Assembly: GCF_000496695.1 (NCBI RefSeq)
Contig: NZ_BAUJ01000010.1
Span: forward strand, 1 to 64,000
Source of the DNA: Vibrio halioticoli NBRC 102217
Lineage (GTDB): Bacteria > Pseudomonadota > Gammaproteobacteria > Enterobacterales > Vibrionaceae
Direction: 5' to 3'
Length of the DNA: 64,000 nt
Shown: positions 8,835 through 17,993 of the stretch, in pieces
Layout: each line of letters opens with the position of its first letter
Position numbering within the stretch: the stretch's first letter is position 1
Made by a program: the position numbers and the translations under genes
The notes under the pieces: generated by a model
Databases searched by the model: none
What the model saw: the letters and a program-made list of their open reading frames with translations, nothing else
What the model was told of the DNA's origin: nothing

Positions 8835-9486
8835 GCAGTTGCCCTCCTTGCAGACGCGCTGTCTTATCCATAAAAGAGGCCACTTTCTCACTGTGGGTAA
8901 CCACCAGCAAGGTACAGTTAAATTCTTTGGTTAAAGAAGAAAGCAAGCGCATCACCGCTTCTGCGTTCTTTTCATCAAGGCTACCTGTTGGTTCATCGGC
9001 CAATAAAATAGAAGGTTCCATATACAGCGCACGCGCTATTGCCGCACGTTGTTGTTGACCCCCTGATAACTCTTCAGGGTATCGACCAAGCAGAGGCATA
9101 AGATCAAGCGTCGCTAAAATTTGACGCCACAGTTGACTGTTCTCGGGTAATCCCTTCAATTGACGGCAAAATCGAATGTTGTCCGCTACGTTAAGTGTGG
9201 TTAATAGGTTGTATTGTTGAAATACGTGCCCTATTTGATTGCGACGAAAACGAGTGCGATTATTTTCTTTAAAATTGTGCATGTCATATTTGTCAAACCA
9301 AATTTCGCCAGAGTCGACTCTATCTAGGCCGGCAATCAAGTTCAGCAAAGTACTTTTGCCTGCACCCGATTCTCCCATAAGAGCAATCTGTTCACCTCGG
9401 TTAATCGTAAAATTAGCACTCTGTAATACAGGATTAAATTCTCCACCGTCAACAAATCCCTTGCTAACATTTACCAGTCTCAACAT
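8815..9486 (-). CDS. ABC transporter ATP-binding protein (LolD/MacB type)
   Basis: The 223-residue nucleotide-binding subunit has Walker A GESGAGKST (about residues 38-46), Q-loop GHVFQQYNL, signature LSGGQQQR, Walker B ILLADEPTG and the switch VVTHSE. It is the first gene of the minus-strand operon ATPase-permease-lipocalin and would energise the FtsX-type permease encoded directly downstream. The LolD/MacB/FtsE subfamily is clear; the transported substrate is not. Confidence 0.93.
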   Translation of the reverse strand: MLRLVNVSKGFVDGGEFNPVLQSANFTINRGEQIALMGESGAGKSTLLNLIAGLDRVDSGEIWFDKYDMHNFKENNRTRFRRNQIGHVFQQYNLLTTLNVADNIRFCRQLKGLPENSQLWRQILATLDLMPLLGRYPEELSGGQQQRAAIARALYMEPSILLADEPTGSLDEKNAEAVMRLLSSLTKEFNCTLLVVTHSEKVASFMDKTARLQGGQLHVMAHS

Positions 9487-9654
9487 TTATGATTACCTTT
9501 TAACCATTTTAAACTTATATAATTCGCGCATTTTCTATAATTTGGATTATCTTCAGTAAAATGTGATGTTCTTTTCAACAAGACCATGAAAAAGTGAGGG
9601 TTTTCTCTGATTAGTATACTCTTATCTATAGGATAGAACCAAGTAGGAATGAGA

Positions 9655-11082
9655 ATGAAACAGAAAAAGGTATTAGTCGTTGGTGCCTCGGGTTATGTTG
9701 GATCGCAACTTGTGCCTCTATTATTGGAGCAAGGACATCAAGTCACCGCCAGCGCGCGAAACTCTACATTATTAAAATCTCGTATCAATTCTCACCCCAA
9801 TCTTACATTTACGCAACTCGACTTAGCAAATAAACCGCAAACACTGCAAGTTGTTGATAATTTCGACACGGTTTTCTTCTTAGTGCATGGTATGAATCAC
9901 GGCCATGATTTTTTGGATTATGAGCTTTCTTTGGCCCATCATTTTGCAGCTGCATTGACACAAAATACCATCGGCCAAGTGATCTATTTAAGTTCTTTGC
10001 AACCACAAACAGGTTACTCCGAACACCTTAACGCTCGCAAGGAAACAGGAAATATTCTGCGCAACACGCCTGTTCCTATTGTTGAGCTATGCGCTGGGGT
10101 CATTATTGGTCCGGGCTCGGCCGCTTTTGAAATCATGCGCGACTTTGTCTACAACCTACCCATTCTTATTACCCCCAAATGGGTCGACTCCAAAGCCAAT
10201 CCTATCGCTTTGCAAAATCTTAATCATTATCTGCTGTCACTGGTGCAAGAAGCGGCCAGTGATAATCAATCCTATGAAGTGGGCGGCCCTGATACCTTAA
10301 GCTATCGACAACAATTTAAAGTATTGTGCCACGCTACCCACAATCGCTATCGCTTACTGGCGACTCCCCTGCTGACTCCGTCAATGGCATCTCGCTGGCT
10401 TGGCATGGTGACGTCTGTCCCAAGTAATGTTGGACGAGCACTGCTTGCTGGGCTCAGTCATGACTTTGTGGCCGACTCGCAAGCAATACGTGTGCGCTTT
10501 CCACAACATTTATACTCTTATCAAGAAATGATTAATCACACCTTAAGCCGCGAAGACGAATTTGCGCGTGGCAAAGTGTGGGGCTTTGATCCCGGCGCTC
10601 TGCAGCGTTGGCAACCTGGATATGGGTATTATCCCAAGCAGGCTGGCGCGAGCATTAAAACCGACAAAACTGCCGAAGAGTTATGGCAGATCGTCACTCA
10701 ACTAGGCAGCCCACAACAAGGGTATTTCTTTGCTAATATTCTCTGGCGAACTCGTGAGTGGTTAGATGTGTTTTTTGGCGGAGGTCGTCCAAAACGCCAA
10801 GCGCCAGAAGGCCCTACATTAAAATTGGGCGATCACATTGATTCTTGGAAAGTAATACGCATCAAAGATCAGCAGTTTCTGTCGTTACTGTTTGGCATGA
10901 AAGGCCCAGGATTAGGACGACTTGAATGCACCATCATTGATCATGGCGATTATAGAGAGTTGGATGTACGGGCTTGGTGGCATCCTAAAGGATTTTTAGG
11001 GCTGCTTTATTGGTACGCTATGTTTCCTGCGCATCTTTTTATCTTTAAAGGTATGGTGAAAGCCATTTGCCGAAAGGCGTAA
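9655..11082 (+). CDS. NAD(P)-binding SDR-fold protein with C-terminal DUF2867 domain
   Basis: The N-terminal half is an atypical short-chain dehydrogenase/epimerase Rossmann domain with the nucleotide motif VVGASGYVGSQL. The C-terminal portion (from about residue 320, SIKTDKTAEELWQIV) resembles DUF2867. The combination is typical of YbjT-like proteins of 470-490 residues, whose substrate is unknown. The second ATG at 9655 has AGGA seven bases upstream and is preferred over the one at 9649. It is divergent from the ABC operon and convergent with DUF2913, sharing a bidirectional terminator. Confidence 0.82.
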   Translation: MKQKKVLVVGASGYVGSQLVPLLLEQGHQVTASARNSTLLKSRINSHPNLTFTQLDLANKPQTLQVVDNFDTVFFLVHGMNHGHDFLDYELSLAHHFAAALTQNTIGQVIYLSSLQPQTGYSEHLNARKETGNILRNTPVPIVELCAGVIIGPGSAAFEIMRDFVYNLPILITPKWVDSKANPIALQNLNHYLLSLVQEAASDNQSYEVGGPDTLSYRQQFKVLCHATHNRYRLLATPLLTPSMASRWLGMVTSVPSNVGRALLAGLSHDFVADSQAIRVRFPQHLYSYQEMINHTLSREDEFARGKVWGFDPGALQRWQPGYGYYPKQAGASIKTDKTAEELWQIVTQLGSPQQGYFFANILWRTREWLDVFFGGGRPKRQAPEGPTLKLGDHIDSWKVIRIKDQQFLSLLFGMKGPGLGRLECTIIDHGDYRELDVRAWWHPKGFLGLLYWYAMFPAHLFIFKGMVKAICRKA

Positions 11083-11094
11083 CCCGGTGACAAC

Positions 11095-11132
11095 AAATAT
11101 CAGCATAGCTTGTACAAACTATGCTGATATTT
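11095..11132. terminator. Bidirectional terminator
   Basis: A perfect 14-bp stem (AAATATCAGCATAG at 11095-11108 with 11119-11132) lies between the convergent SDR-fold gene and the DUF2913 gene, and can serve both strands. Confidence 0.8.
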
Positions 11133-11139
11133 CAGCTGC

Positions 11140-11829
11140 TTAAGACTGAGCTTGAGCTTGATATTCAGCTAAGGTAAATCCAAGGGGGATTTCCGCCAGT
11201 ATCGGGCCCTGATTACTTGGGTAAATCAGGTACTCTCCGTGATATTTCACTTTCGATTTATAGTCCGTTTGCTTGTGCAGCATCATGCCACACTGCAATG
11301 CCTTTTCGATGAACTGGGTGTGATTACCACGCACATAAAAACTCATCGGGCGCATGAGCTCCTCACCGCCATCAAAACATGACTCACACTGATCCGCGCA
11401 CAGCACAAATGAGCTTTCGCCGTCAGTAAATACCTGACTCTTTGCCGATTCAGTTAAATCATATTCGTTGGTCACGCTCCAACCGGCCTCTTCCATCACA
11501 TCCATCAATTGCTCGATTTGCTTATCTAGCACAGGCTTGACGGTTTTATCTTTACCAAAGAAGATGCCATAAAATTCAGACAAGGTTTGAAAACGTTGAT
11601 AGAGCGCCGTCTTACTGCCTTGACTGCGACCAAGCTTTTGCCACGCAATCAGATCTTTTGCCATTAAAGTCGCAAAACGCTTTTCTTTGATACTTTTAGT
11701 AATCCAGCGCAATAAAAAGTTAGTGTTGCTGACCGGCGTATCGGCTAATTTTCCAGATTGATGCTCTTGGTGGATGTCCAATAACGCAATATCTACAAGC
11801 TCTAACATTTGCTCTGCGTAGCTTCTCAC
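11140..11829 (-). CDS. DUF2913-family protein
   Basis: A 229-residue soluble protein that resembles the uncharacterised Vibrio/enteric family DUF2913 in its N-terminal region, including NTNFLLRWITKSIKEKRFATLMAKDLIAWQKLGRSQG (about residues 36-72). The middle has two Cys (LCADQCESC) that might bind metal. No catalytic motif is recognised. It overlaps the upstream bcr gene by 4 bp, so it is the last gene of an rsuA-bcr-DUF2913 operon. Function unknown. Confidence 0.6.
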   Translation of the reverse strand: MRSYAEQMLELVDIALLDIHQEHQSGKLADTPVSNTNFLLRWITKSIKEKRFATLMAKDLIAWQKLGRSQGSKTALYQRFQTLSEFYGIFFGKDKTVKPVLDKQIEQLMDVMEEAGWSVTNEYDLTESAKSQVFTDGESSFVLCADQCESCFDGGEELMRPMSFYVRGNHTQFIEKALQCGMMLHKQTDYKSKVKYHGEYLIYPSNQGPILAEIPLGFTLAEYQAQAQS

Positions 11830-13022
11830 TGTTTTACTTCTCCATATACTTTATAAATCACGATGGACGCGACGGCGCACAGTCCCATCATAGTCAACAT
11901 TGGCCAACTCTTCTCGCCCGGTAACAAAGTGACGATAAAACTGATCAATCCGCCCAAACCAAAACGTAAAGTGCCTGCCATAGATGATGTTGTGCCTGCC
12001 ATATTTGGGTATTTGTTTAGTAGCAATGCCATACCATTACTGCCAATTGTGGAGATGGTTCCGACATAAAACATCACACAAGGCACAATGAAAGCCAACC
12101 CAAGGTCGGCAATCCAACACACTACTAAGCCTAGCCCGGCAAGCAACTGAATGGTCAAACCAAACATGATCATCTTGTTAGAACCGTACTTTTTAACCAC
12201 TTTGCCGTTTAACGTTGTAAACAGCACTAAAGTCAAAATGTTCAAACCAAATAAATAGCCAAAATCTTGCGGGGCAACGCCGTAGATATCAATATAGACA
12301 AACGAACCTGCGGTTAAAAATACAAACATGCCCGAAAACGAGAATGCGCCACACATGATAAGCCCCATGGCTTGGCGGTTTCTTAGCAGTTGTGCGTAGT
12401 TTCGTAACGAGGTGCGTAAACGAAACACTTGCCGATTTTCTTTGGCTAACGTCTCAGGGATCTTAATACTGATTGCAATTAACATAATGGCGGCGTAAAT
12501 AGCCAAAATAGCAAATACCGCTCTCCAGCCCATTAATACCGAAACATGACCGCCAATTAACGGTGCCACCAAAGGTGCAACGGTCATGATTAAGGTAATA
12601 AACGACATAGTTCGAGCAAAGTCTTCCGCTTCAAACATATCTCGAACCACCGCTTGAATAACCAAAGCGGCGGCCGCACCAGCAAAGCCTTGTAACAAAC
12701 GCACCCAAATCAAGACTTCAATTGATTGGGTAAAGGTGCAGGCAATCGCACCGAGTAAAAATAGACCTACACCACCGAGTAATACAGGTTTACGACCAAT
12801 ACTATCGGCTAACGGGCCATAAAATAGCTGGCCAATTGCAAAGCCCAGAGTGTAGATAGTAAGCGTGATTTGTACATCACCCAGCATAACGCCAAAGTCA
12901 TCCGCAATAGCGGGCATGGCAGGTAAGTACATATCGATTGCCAGAGGCGTTAATGCTGATATCGCCCCTAACACCAGAAACATAGTGAAACTTAGCTGAA
13001 CCGCTGACTGTTTTGTCATCAT
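11826..13022 (-). CDS. bcr: Bcr/CflA-family multidrug efflux MFS transporter
   Basis: A 398-residue, 12-segment major facilitator of the drug:H+ antiporter-1 family. The Bcr/CflA signature is visible: LTPLAIDMYLPAMPAIADDFG in helix 1 and GPLADSIGRKPVLLGG in the loop after helix 2. E. coli Bcr confers bicyclomycin and sulfonamide resistance and exports some dipeptides. As in E. coli, bcr lies directly beside rsuA, here 2 bp after the rsuA stop codon. The true substrate is not predictable. Confidence 0.9.
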   Translation of the reverse strand: MMTKQSAVQLSFTMFLVLGAISALTPLAIDMYLPAMPAIADDFGVMLGDVQITLTIYTLGFAIGQLFYGPLADSIGRKPVLLGGVGLFLLGAIACTFTQSIEVLIWVRLLQGFAGAAAALVIQAVVRDMFEAEDFARTMSFITLIMTVAPLVAPLIGGHVSVLMGWRAVFAILAIYAAIMLIAISIKIPETLAKENRQVFRLRTSLRNYAQLLRNRQAMGLIMCGAFSFSGMFVFLTAGSFVYIDIYGVAPQDFGYLFGLNILTLVLFTTLNGKVVKKYGSNKMIMFGLTIQLLAGLGLVVCWIADLGLAFIVPCVMFYVGTISTIGSNGMALLLNKYPNMAGTTSSMAGTLRFGLGGLISFIVTLLPGEKSWPMLTMMGLCAVASIVIYKVYGEVKQ

Positions 13023-13024
13023 GC

Positions 13025-13732
13025 TTATCCTGCTGACTTATCAAAAATGGAGTTGATTTCCTGCTCTGTTAAGTCGCGATATTCACCCAGTTCTAAATTT
13101 TCATCTAACGTAATGTTACCAATACGCTCACGATGCAGGCCCACTACTTTATTGCCTAAAGCCGCAAACATGCGCTTCACTTGGTGGTACTTACCTTCAT
13201 GTATAGTCAACAACACTTCATTTTCTGCTACGACTTCCATTTGCGCAGGTAGCGTTGGCTCGCGCTCATTGCGCAGTAAAATACCTTCGGCAATTTTTGA
13301 TTGATAATCATCTTGAACAGGATCGGCAAGCCAAACACGGTAGGTTTTATCACATTTGTGTTTTGGCGAAGTAATGCGATGCGACCACTGTCCGTCATCG
13401 GTAATCAGCAATAGCCCTGTGGTATCCACATCTAAACGTCCAGCAAAATGCAAATCTTCATAGCGAACTTCGTCAATAAGAACAAACACTGTGTGATTAA
13501 AACCATCTTCATGGGAGCAAACTACGCCCTCTGGTTTATTCATCATTAAATAGCGAGGGCCGCGCAAAACAATGGGACGCTCTTGCCACGCCACGGTTTG
13601 GCCTTCTTTAACCTTTACCGAACCTGACTTGATCATCGCATCATCAAGCGTCACAGCGCCGCTTTTTAACAGTTTAGTCGCTTCTTTGCGGCTAATACCT
13701 AATCCATCACACAAGTATTTATCTATACGCAT
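13025..13732 (-). CDS. rsuA: 16S rRNA pseudouridine-516 synthase RsuA
   Basis: RsuA isomerises U516 of 16S rRNA to pseudouridine. The 235-residue protein has an N-terminal S4 RNA-binding domain (MRIDKYLCDGLGISRKEATKLLKSG) and the catalytic domain with AGRLDVDTTGLLL, in which Asp101 corresponds to the E. coli nucleophile. The later YHQVKRMFAALGN and LHRERIG motifs are also intact. Length matches E. coli RsuA (231). It heads the operon with bcr and is divergent from radD. Confidence 0.95.
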   Translation of the reverse strand: MRIDKYLCDGLGISRKEATKLLKSGAVTLDDAMIKSGSVKVKEGQTVAWQERPIVLRGPRYLMMNKPEGVVCSHEDGFNHTVFVLIDEVRYEDLHFAGRLDVDTTGLLLITDDGQWSHRITSPKHKCDKTYRVWLADPVQDDYQSKIAEGILLRNEREPTLPAQMEVVAENEVLLTIHEGKYHQVKRMFAALGNKVVGLHRERIGNITLDENLELGEYRDLTEQEINSIFDKSAG

Positions 13733-13922
13733 TTTTACCTAGGAGTCGTTATTTGAGTTGAGATTACACTCAATGCAACATAATACGTTGTCGTCGATTA
13801 CGCTTGTTTGCGGTAAAAGAGAAAAGTTACACTGAGGAGGGATATTCCTTTTATAGGAAGTCCGTTAGTATACCTGTTTTGCACAGCTCAAACTTCAATT
13901 TTTTAGGAAAGACCCTCTTTTT

Positions 13923-15659
13923 ATGTACCAACTTAGGCCCTACCAAGCGGATTCAGTTAAAGCCGTTGTACACTATTTTCGCAAGCGCAGTGAACCTGCA
14001 GTGATTGTACTGCCTACGGGAGCGGGTAAAAGCTTAGTGATTGCAGAACTGGCAAGACTGGCTCGCGGTAAGGTACTGGTCATGGCTCACGTTAAAGAAC
14101 TCGTTGAGCAAAACCACGCTAAATATGAAAGCTACGGGCTGACAGGGGCCATTTTTGCAGCAGGATTAGGTCGTAAAGAGACAGAGCAACAAGTTGTCTT
14201 TGCCTCGGTTCAATCGGTCGCCAGAAATCTAGAGGCCTTTAATGAACCCTTCTCACTGTTGGTTATTGATGAATGTCACCGAGTACCTGAAGATAAAAAC
14301 AGCAGCTATCAAAAAGTCATCAGCCATTTACAATCGCTTAATCCAAACTTAAAAATATTGGGGCTTACCGCCACGCCTTATCGCTTAGGATTAGGCTGGA
14401 TTTATCAATATCACACTCGAGGACAAGTGCGCTCGGAAGAGCCGCGCTTTTTTAGAGACTGCGTGTTTGAGTTGCCTATTCGTTACTTGCTCGACCAAGA
14501 GTTTTTAACCCCCGCTAAAATTATTGATGCGCCGCTGTTTAGTTACGATTTTTCAGAAATATCCCCTACGCATATGGGTCGATATCGCGAATCGGATATG
14601 GATTTAGTCATAGAAAAATCCAAACGGGCTACCCCGCAGATACTCAATCAAATTATGACTTTAGGCAACAAACGCAAAGGCATCATGATTTTCGCGGCAA
14701 CCGTAAAACACGCGCAAGAGGTGTTTTCATTATTACCGCAAGGGGACGCCGCCATAGTGATTGGTGATACCCATACCAAAGAGCGCGATCGCATCATCGA
14801 CGAGTTCAAACAGCAAAAGTTTAAATATTTGGTCAATGTTTCAGTGCTCACCACAGGCTTTGATGCGCCGCACGTCGATTTAATTGCGGTGCTTCGTCCA
14901 ACCGAATCCATCAGTTTATATCAACAAATCATAGGTCGAGGTTTACGTTTATCGGAAGGAAAAACTGAATGTTTGGTGTTGGAATATGCGGGCAACTGTT
15001 ATGACCTATATCAACCCGAAGTCGGCGCTCCTAAGCCCGACCCTGATAGTGAAATCGTCACTGTGCCCTGTCCTGCTTGCGGTTTTAATAATAACTTTTG
15101 GGGTAAAACTGCGGATAATGGCTTTGTCATCGAGCACTATGGCAGAAAGTGCCAAGGGTATTTTGAAGATGAAGATGGCGAGCGAGAACACTGTGATTAC
15201 CGCTTTCGAGCCAAGTATTGCCGCGAATGTGGCGCAGACAATGATATTGCGGCCCGAATCTGCCATGAGTGTGAAGCGGTATTGGTCGACCCTGATAAAA
15301 AGTTAAAAGAAGCATTAAGCTTAAAAGATGCACTGGTTTTTGAATGTACCGACCTGCAATTTGCGGTGGCAAAAGACAATAAAGGTAAGAATTATCTGAA
15401 AGTGGCTTACCTTGGGGAAAGTGGTAATAAGGTCAGCACTTTTTATTATCTTAATACCCCAGCGCAAAAGAAAAGCTTTCACGCTCGTTTTGTAAAATTG
15501 CATTTAGCAGACAAGCATCATCCGTTTGAAGGATTATCCCCTACCAAGGTCGTTAATCAGCAACATCGCTTTAAATTACCCAAATTTGTTATTGCTCGAA
15601 AAGACGGCCGTTTTTGGAAACTCAGAGATGTGATCTTTGACAATGAGTTTTCTGTGTAA
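13923..15659 (+). CDS. radD: DNA repair helicase-like ATPase RadD (YejH)
   Basis: A superfamily 2 helicase-type ATPase of 578 residues, matching E. coli RadD (586). It has Walker A PTGAGKS (31-37), the DECH box (about 116-119), GLTATPYR, and QQIIGRGLRLSEGKT in motif VI. The C-terminal part carries the RadD zinc-binding Cys clusters (CPACGF, CREC, CHEC). RadD assists RecA-mediated recombination and double-strand break repair in E. coli. It sits directly before rplY, as in E. coli. The start fits the family N-terminus (LRPYQADSV); an overlapping frame from 13804 is not coding-like. Confidence 0.94.
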   Translation: MYQLRPYQADSVKAVVHYFRKRSEPAVIVLPTGAGKSLVIAELARLARGKVLVMAHVKELVEQNHAKYESYGLTGAIFAAGLGRKETEQQVVFASVQSVARNLEAFNEPFSLLVIDECHRVPEDKNSSYQKVISHLQSLNPNLKILGLTATPYRLGLGWIYQYHTRGQVRSEEPRFFRDCVFELPIRYLLDQEFLTPAKIIDAPLFSYDFSEISPTHMGRYRESDMDLVIEKSKRATPQILNQIMTLGNKRKGIMIFAATVKHAQEVFSLLPQGDAAIVIGDTHTKERDRIIDEFKQQKFKYLVNVSVLTTGFDAPHVDLIAVLRPTESISLYQQIIGRGLRLSEGKTECLVLEYAGNCYDLYQPEVGAPKPDPDSEIVTVPCPACGFNNNFWGKTADNGFVIEHYGRKCQGYFEDEDGEREHCDYRFRAKYCRECGADNDIAARICHECEAVLVDPDKKLKEALSLKDALVFECTDLQFAVAKDNKGKNYLKVAYLGESGNKVSTFYYLNTPAQKKSFHARFVKLHLADKHHPFEGLSPTKVVNQQHRFKLPKFVIARKDGRFWKLRDVIFDNEFSV

Positions 15660-15733
15660 CTATTAGCGACGATTCTGCTAAAATACGCACGCAGACTATT
15701 GCTCATAGACCTATAGAGTGGTAGTATCCGCGC

Positions 15734-15763
15734 TCGTTTTAACGATTTCTCGTTATTAAACGA
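15734..15763 (+). promoter_or_regulatory. Hairpin in the rplY leader, possible L25 autoregulatory element
   Basis: An imperfect hairpin (TCGTTTTAACG against CGTTATTAAACGA) lies about 70 bp before the rplY start, in a likely leader of about 145 nt. A TAAAAT -10-like box at 15678-15683 would place the transcription start near 15690. L25 leaders that mimic the 5S rRNA binding site are known in gammaproteobacteria. Whether this leader belongs to that class needs a covariance-model match. Confidence 0.4.
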
Positions 15764-15835
15764 ACGTCATCAATACTAGGTCGCTAAGTGATTGATGAAA
15801 ATCCTTTTTATTTTACTAATTTGAGAGTAAATACT

Positions 15836-16114
15836 ATGAAATTTGAAGCAGTAGTACGTACTGAACTAGGTAAGGGTGCGAGCCGCCGCCTACGTCACGC
15901 TGGCCAATTCCCAGCAATCGTTTACGGTGGTGAAGCAGCGCCAGTATCTATCGCGCTAGTTCATTCTGACGTAATCAACCAAATGGACAAACCAGAATTC
16001 TACGAAGAAATCACTCTTGTGATCGACGGCGCAGAAGTTAAGGTTAAGCCACAAGACGTTCAACGTCACGCGTTCAAGCCAAAAGTTGAGCACATGGACT
16101 TCATCCGCATCTAA
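15836..16114 (+). CDS. rplY: 50S ribosomal protein L25
   Basis: L25 binds 5S rRNA in the large ribosomal subunit. The 92-residue protein has the short, single-domain gammaproteobacterial form: [21 protein letters not shown] at the start and [13 protein letters not shown] at the end. The ATG at 15836 is chosen because it gives the family N-terminus; an in-frame ATG at 15788 would add 16 unrelated residues. Its position after radD matches E. coli. Confidence 0.97.
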   Translation: MKFEAVVRTELGKGASRRLRHAGQFPAIVYGGEAAPVSIALVHSDVINQMDKPEFYEEITLVIDGAEVKVKPQDVQRHAFKPKVEHMDFIRI

Positions 16115-16202
16115 TTCCCTACCAAGGAATTAATCGGATAACATCCAACCTTTTGCGTATACCAAGAACTCGGTCTTACCAACTGTAGATTCTTAAAAAT
16201 TA

Positions 16203-16235
16203 GAAAGCCCGATTGCTACCAACAATCGGGCTTTC
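16203..16235 (+). terminator. Terminator of rplY
   Basis: A perfect 13-bp stem (GAAAGCCCGATTG with CAATCGGGCTTTC) and a 7-nt loop lie 90 bp after rplY. The T-rich tail is weak (GCTATTTTG). Confidence 0.75.
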
Positions 16236-16290
16236 GCTATTTTGTTTACTTGGTTTTGCTAACTTAAACCGAAGAAACACCAACTTTAAG

Positions 16291-16542
16291 TCAGAATAAT
16301 GCCCTCTGCTGACTCTGCTCAGCCTCTTCTAGCGCATTCGCCGCTGAACTATTCTTCTTCACTTTACGCAAATATCGTTGCCGACATAATCGAATCACAT
16401 GCTTTTTCTGGGCGCAAGACAGCGTCTGCCAAGCAAAGCGCTCATCCCTGTTGCGCATACACCCCCGACAATACCCTTTATCGTCCGAGCTACACACGCC
16501 AATACAAGGGCTAGGGACATCAAAAAAGTCTAACTGCTCCAT
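16291..16542 (-). CDS. DUF1289-family small Cys-rich protein
   Basis: An 83-residue protein with the DUF1289 pattern: SPCIGVCSSDDKGYCRGCMRNRDER near the N-terminus, with four Cys that probably bind a metal. The following W-x-L-x12-IRLC region is also typical (E. coli YdhL-like). The ATG at 16542 is preferred because GGGAG precedes it; an in-frame start at 16593 lacks such a site. Function unknown. It is divergent from the META-domain lipoprotein gene. Confidence 0.85.
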   Translation of the reverse strand: MEQLDFFDVPSPCIGVCSSDDKGYCRGCMRNRDERFAWQTLSCAQKKHVIRLCRQRYLRKVKKNSSAANALEEAEQSQQRALF

Positions 16543-16698
16543 TTTGTCTCCCTCATTCTGCCCAATCGATGTATTAGTATTTATCAAAGCCAAACATTAT
16601 TCAAACCATGCCACTGAAACTTATCACCTATTACTGACATGCTTTCTGTTATTTGTTATACACTTAAAATAACTTATTCACCCTTTTGGAGCCAATTA

Positions 16699-17187
16699 AT
16701 GTACAAAAAAGCAGTCGCTATTTCTTCAGCGCTACTCATCTCTGCATGTTCAACAATGGGAAGCAATGAATCAGCAACATCGGATAATTCAGACGCAAAA
16801 ATGACGTCAACTGCACCAACAAACATTCAAGTCAGCGAAAGCACCCTACAACATCATCATTGGGTACTCACTAAAATAGACGGCAAGCCATTGCGAGTCG
16901 ATGAGCACTTCAGTGCGCCAACGCTCGAGATAGGAGAAAAAATGGCTGCCAACGGCACCGCTGGCTGCAATAACTTTTTTGGCCAAAGTGAACTCGATGG
17001 CAATAATTTCCGCATTGAGCAAATCGGCGCCACAATGAAAATGTGCCCAGACAACATTATGCTTACTGAGATGTTATACCTAAAATCTCTTACACAATGG
17101 AACAAACTGACCTTAACCGAGAAAGAAATAGAGCTAAAAAATCCAGAGCATACCTTAACGTTTACGCTCAAAGATTGGGTTAATTAA
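16699..17187 (+). CDS. META-domain lipoprotein, HslJ-like
   Basis: A 162-residue lipoprotein: MYKKAVAISSALLISACS is a signal peptide with lipobox LISA-C, followed by a Ser/Thr/Asn-rich linker and a META domain (from about residue 50, HHHWVLTKIDGKPL, with GTAGCNNFFGQ and the MKMCP motif). META-domain proteins such as HslJ are envelope proteins linked to novobiocin tolerance and stress; the molecular function is not known. GGAG lies eight bases before the ATG at 16699, which also starts the signal peptide. Confidence 0.85.
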   Translation: MYKKAVAISSALLISACSTMGSNESATSDNSDAKMTSTAPTNIQVSESTLQHHHWVLTKIDGKPLRVDEHFSAPTLEIGEKMAANGTAGCNNFFGQSELDGNNFRIEQIGATMKMCPDNIMLTEMLYLKSLTQWNKLTLTEKEIELKNPEHTLTFTLKDWVN

Positions 17188-17214
17188 TTACTTTAGTGAA
17201 GAATCGCACTTGGT

Positions 17215-17255
17215 AGAGAGTCGCATTCATTATGTCATATTGAATGCGACTCTCT
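17215..17255 (+). terminator. Terminator after the META-domain gene
   Basis: A perfect 15-bp stem (AGAGAGTCGCATTCA at 17215-17229 with 17241-17255), an 11-nt loop and then TTTC. It lies 27 bp after the stop codon. Confidence 0.75.
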
Positions 17256-17381
17256 TTCATTCTCACACCAAAGATCTCACCGCTATAGACACATATGCGT
17301 TAAAGAACTCAGGAAGCGGATCTTACTGAAATATTCCAATCTGCAGCATTTACTAACGTCGAGTCTTTCACTGAATTTTCC

Positions 17382-17750
17382 TTGGAAGTTTCACACCTTG
17401 ACTGGGGTAATACTCAGATATCCGCAAACAAGTTACGACAACTTGCGCAAAATAATGGTGATTACCTACCCGCAACACAGCAAACGATTTCAACCAACGA
17501 CATGGAAGCGGTCATCAAGCAAGCCGCTTGGGATTCAATCACCCTAAATCGCCCTGATATATTACAAGCGGCTATTCGAGGTTATATCGAAGAATATGGG
17601 GTGCAAAAAGTGCAAGCCAAAACCAACCTTAAGAGCAGACCGAGTATTTATAAGGCTTTAAACCCAAAAACCTCACCAAAATTTGATACATTGGTTCAAT
17701 TAGCTCATGGCGCATTCACTGTAAAAACCGATTCTGAGGCTCATCTTTAA
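17382..17750 (+). CDS. Orphan addiction-module antidote-like DNA-binding protein
   Basis: The C-terminal two-thirds (from about residue 42) look like HigA-2/addiction-module antidotes with a Cro-like HTH: YIEEYGVQKVQAKTNLKSRPSIYKALNPKTSPKFDTLVQLAHG. No toxin-like gene is adjacent. The start is uncertain: the only standard start is a TTG at 17382, while the frame stays open upstream to a TAA near 17305 without an ATG or GTG. The N-terminal part (HLDWGNTQISANKLRQLAQ) is not recognised. It could be a relic of a toxin-antitoxin module or a truncated regulator. Confidence 0.5.
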   Translation: MEVSHLDWGNTQISANKLRQLAQNNGDYLPATQQTISTNDMEAVIKQAAWDSITLNRPDILQAAIRGYIEEYGVQKVQAKTNLKSRPSIYKALNPKTSPKFDTLVQLAHGAFTVKTDSEAHL

Positions 17751-17993
17751 AACGCAATACCCTAGTGTCCGCCGAGCATTTAGCGATCTAAAGTCCGAAG
17801 CCAAATGCTTGTTTTCATAGCAAACCTTGCGCAGTGCCACAAAAACCTCGACTTATCTCCAACAACGCACTATTTATTAAGATCTTACTGTTACATTTGA
17901 CAAAAAATGAACCTGATGGCGTTCAATTTATAAAAGGGATACTTTACAATGCCTTTTCCCTTACGTGCCCTCTCCCAATAGCTAGGTTAAATA

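Noticed and set aside
13804..14004. 66-codon frame before radD
   Set aside because: It overlaps the real radD start in another frame and lacks family similarity.
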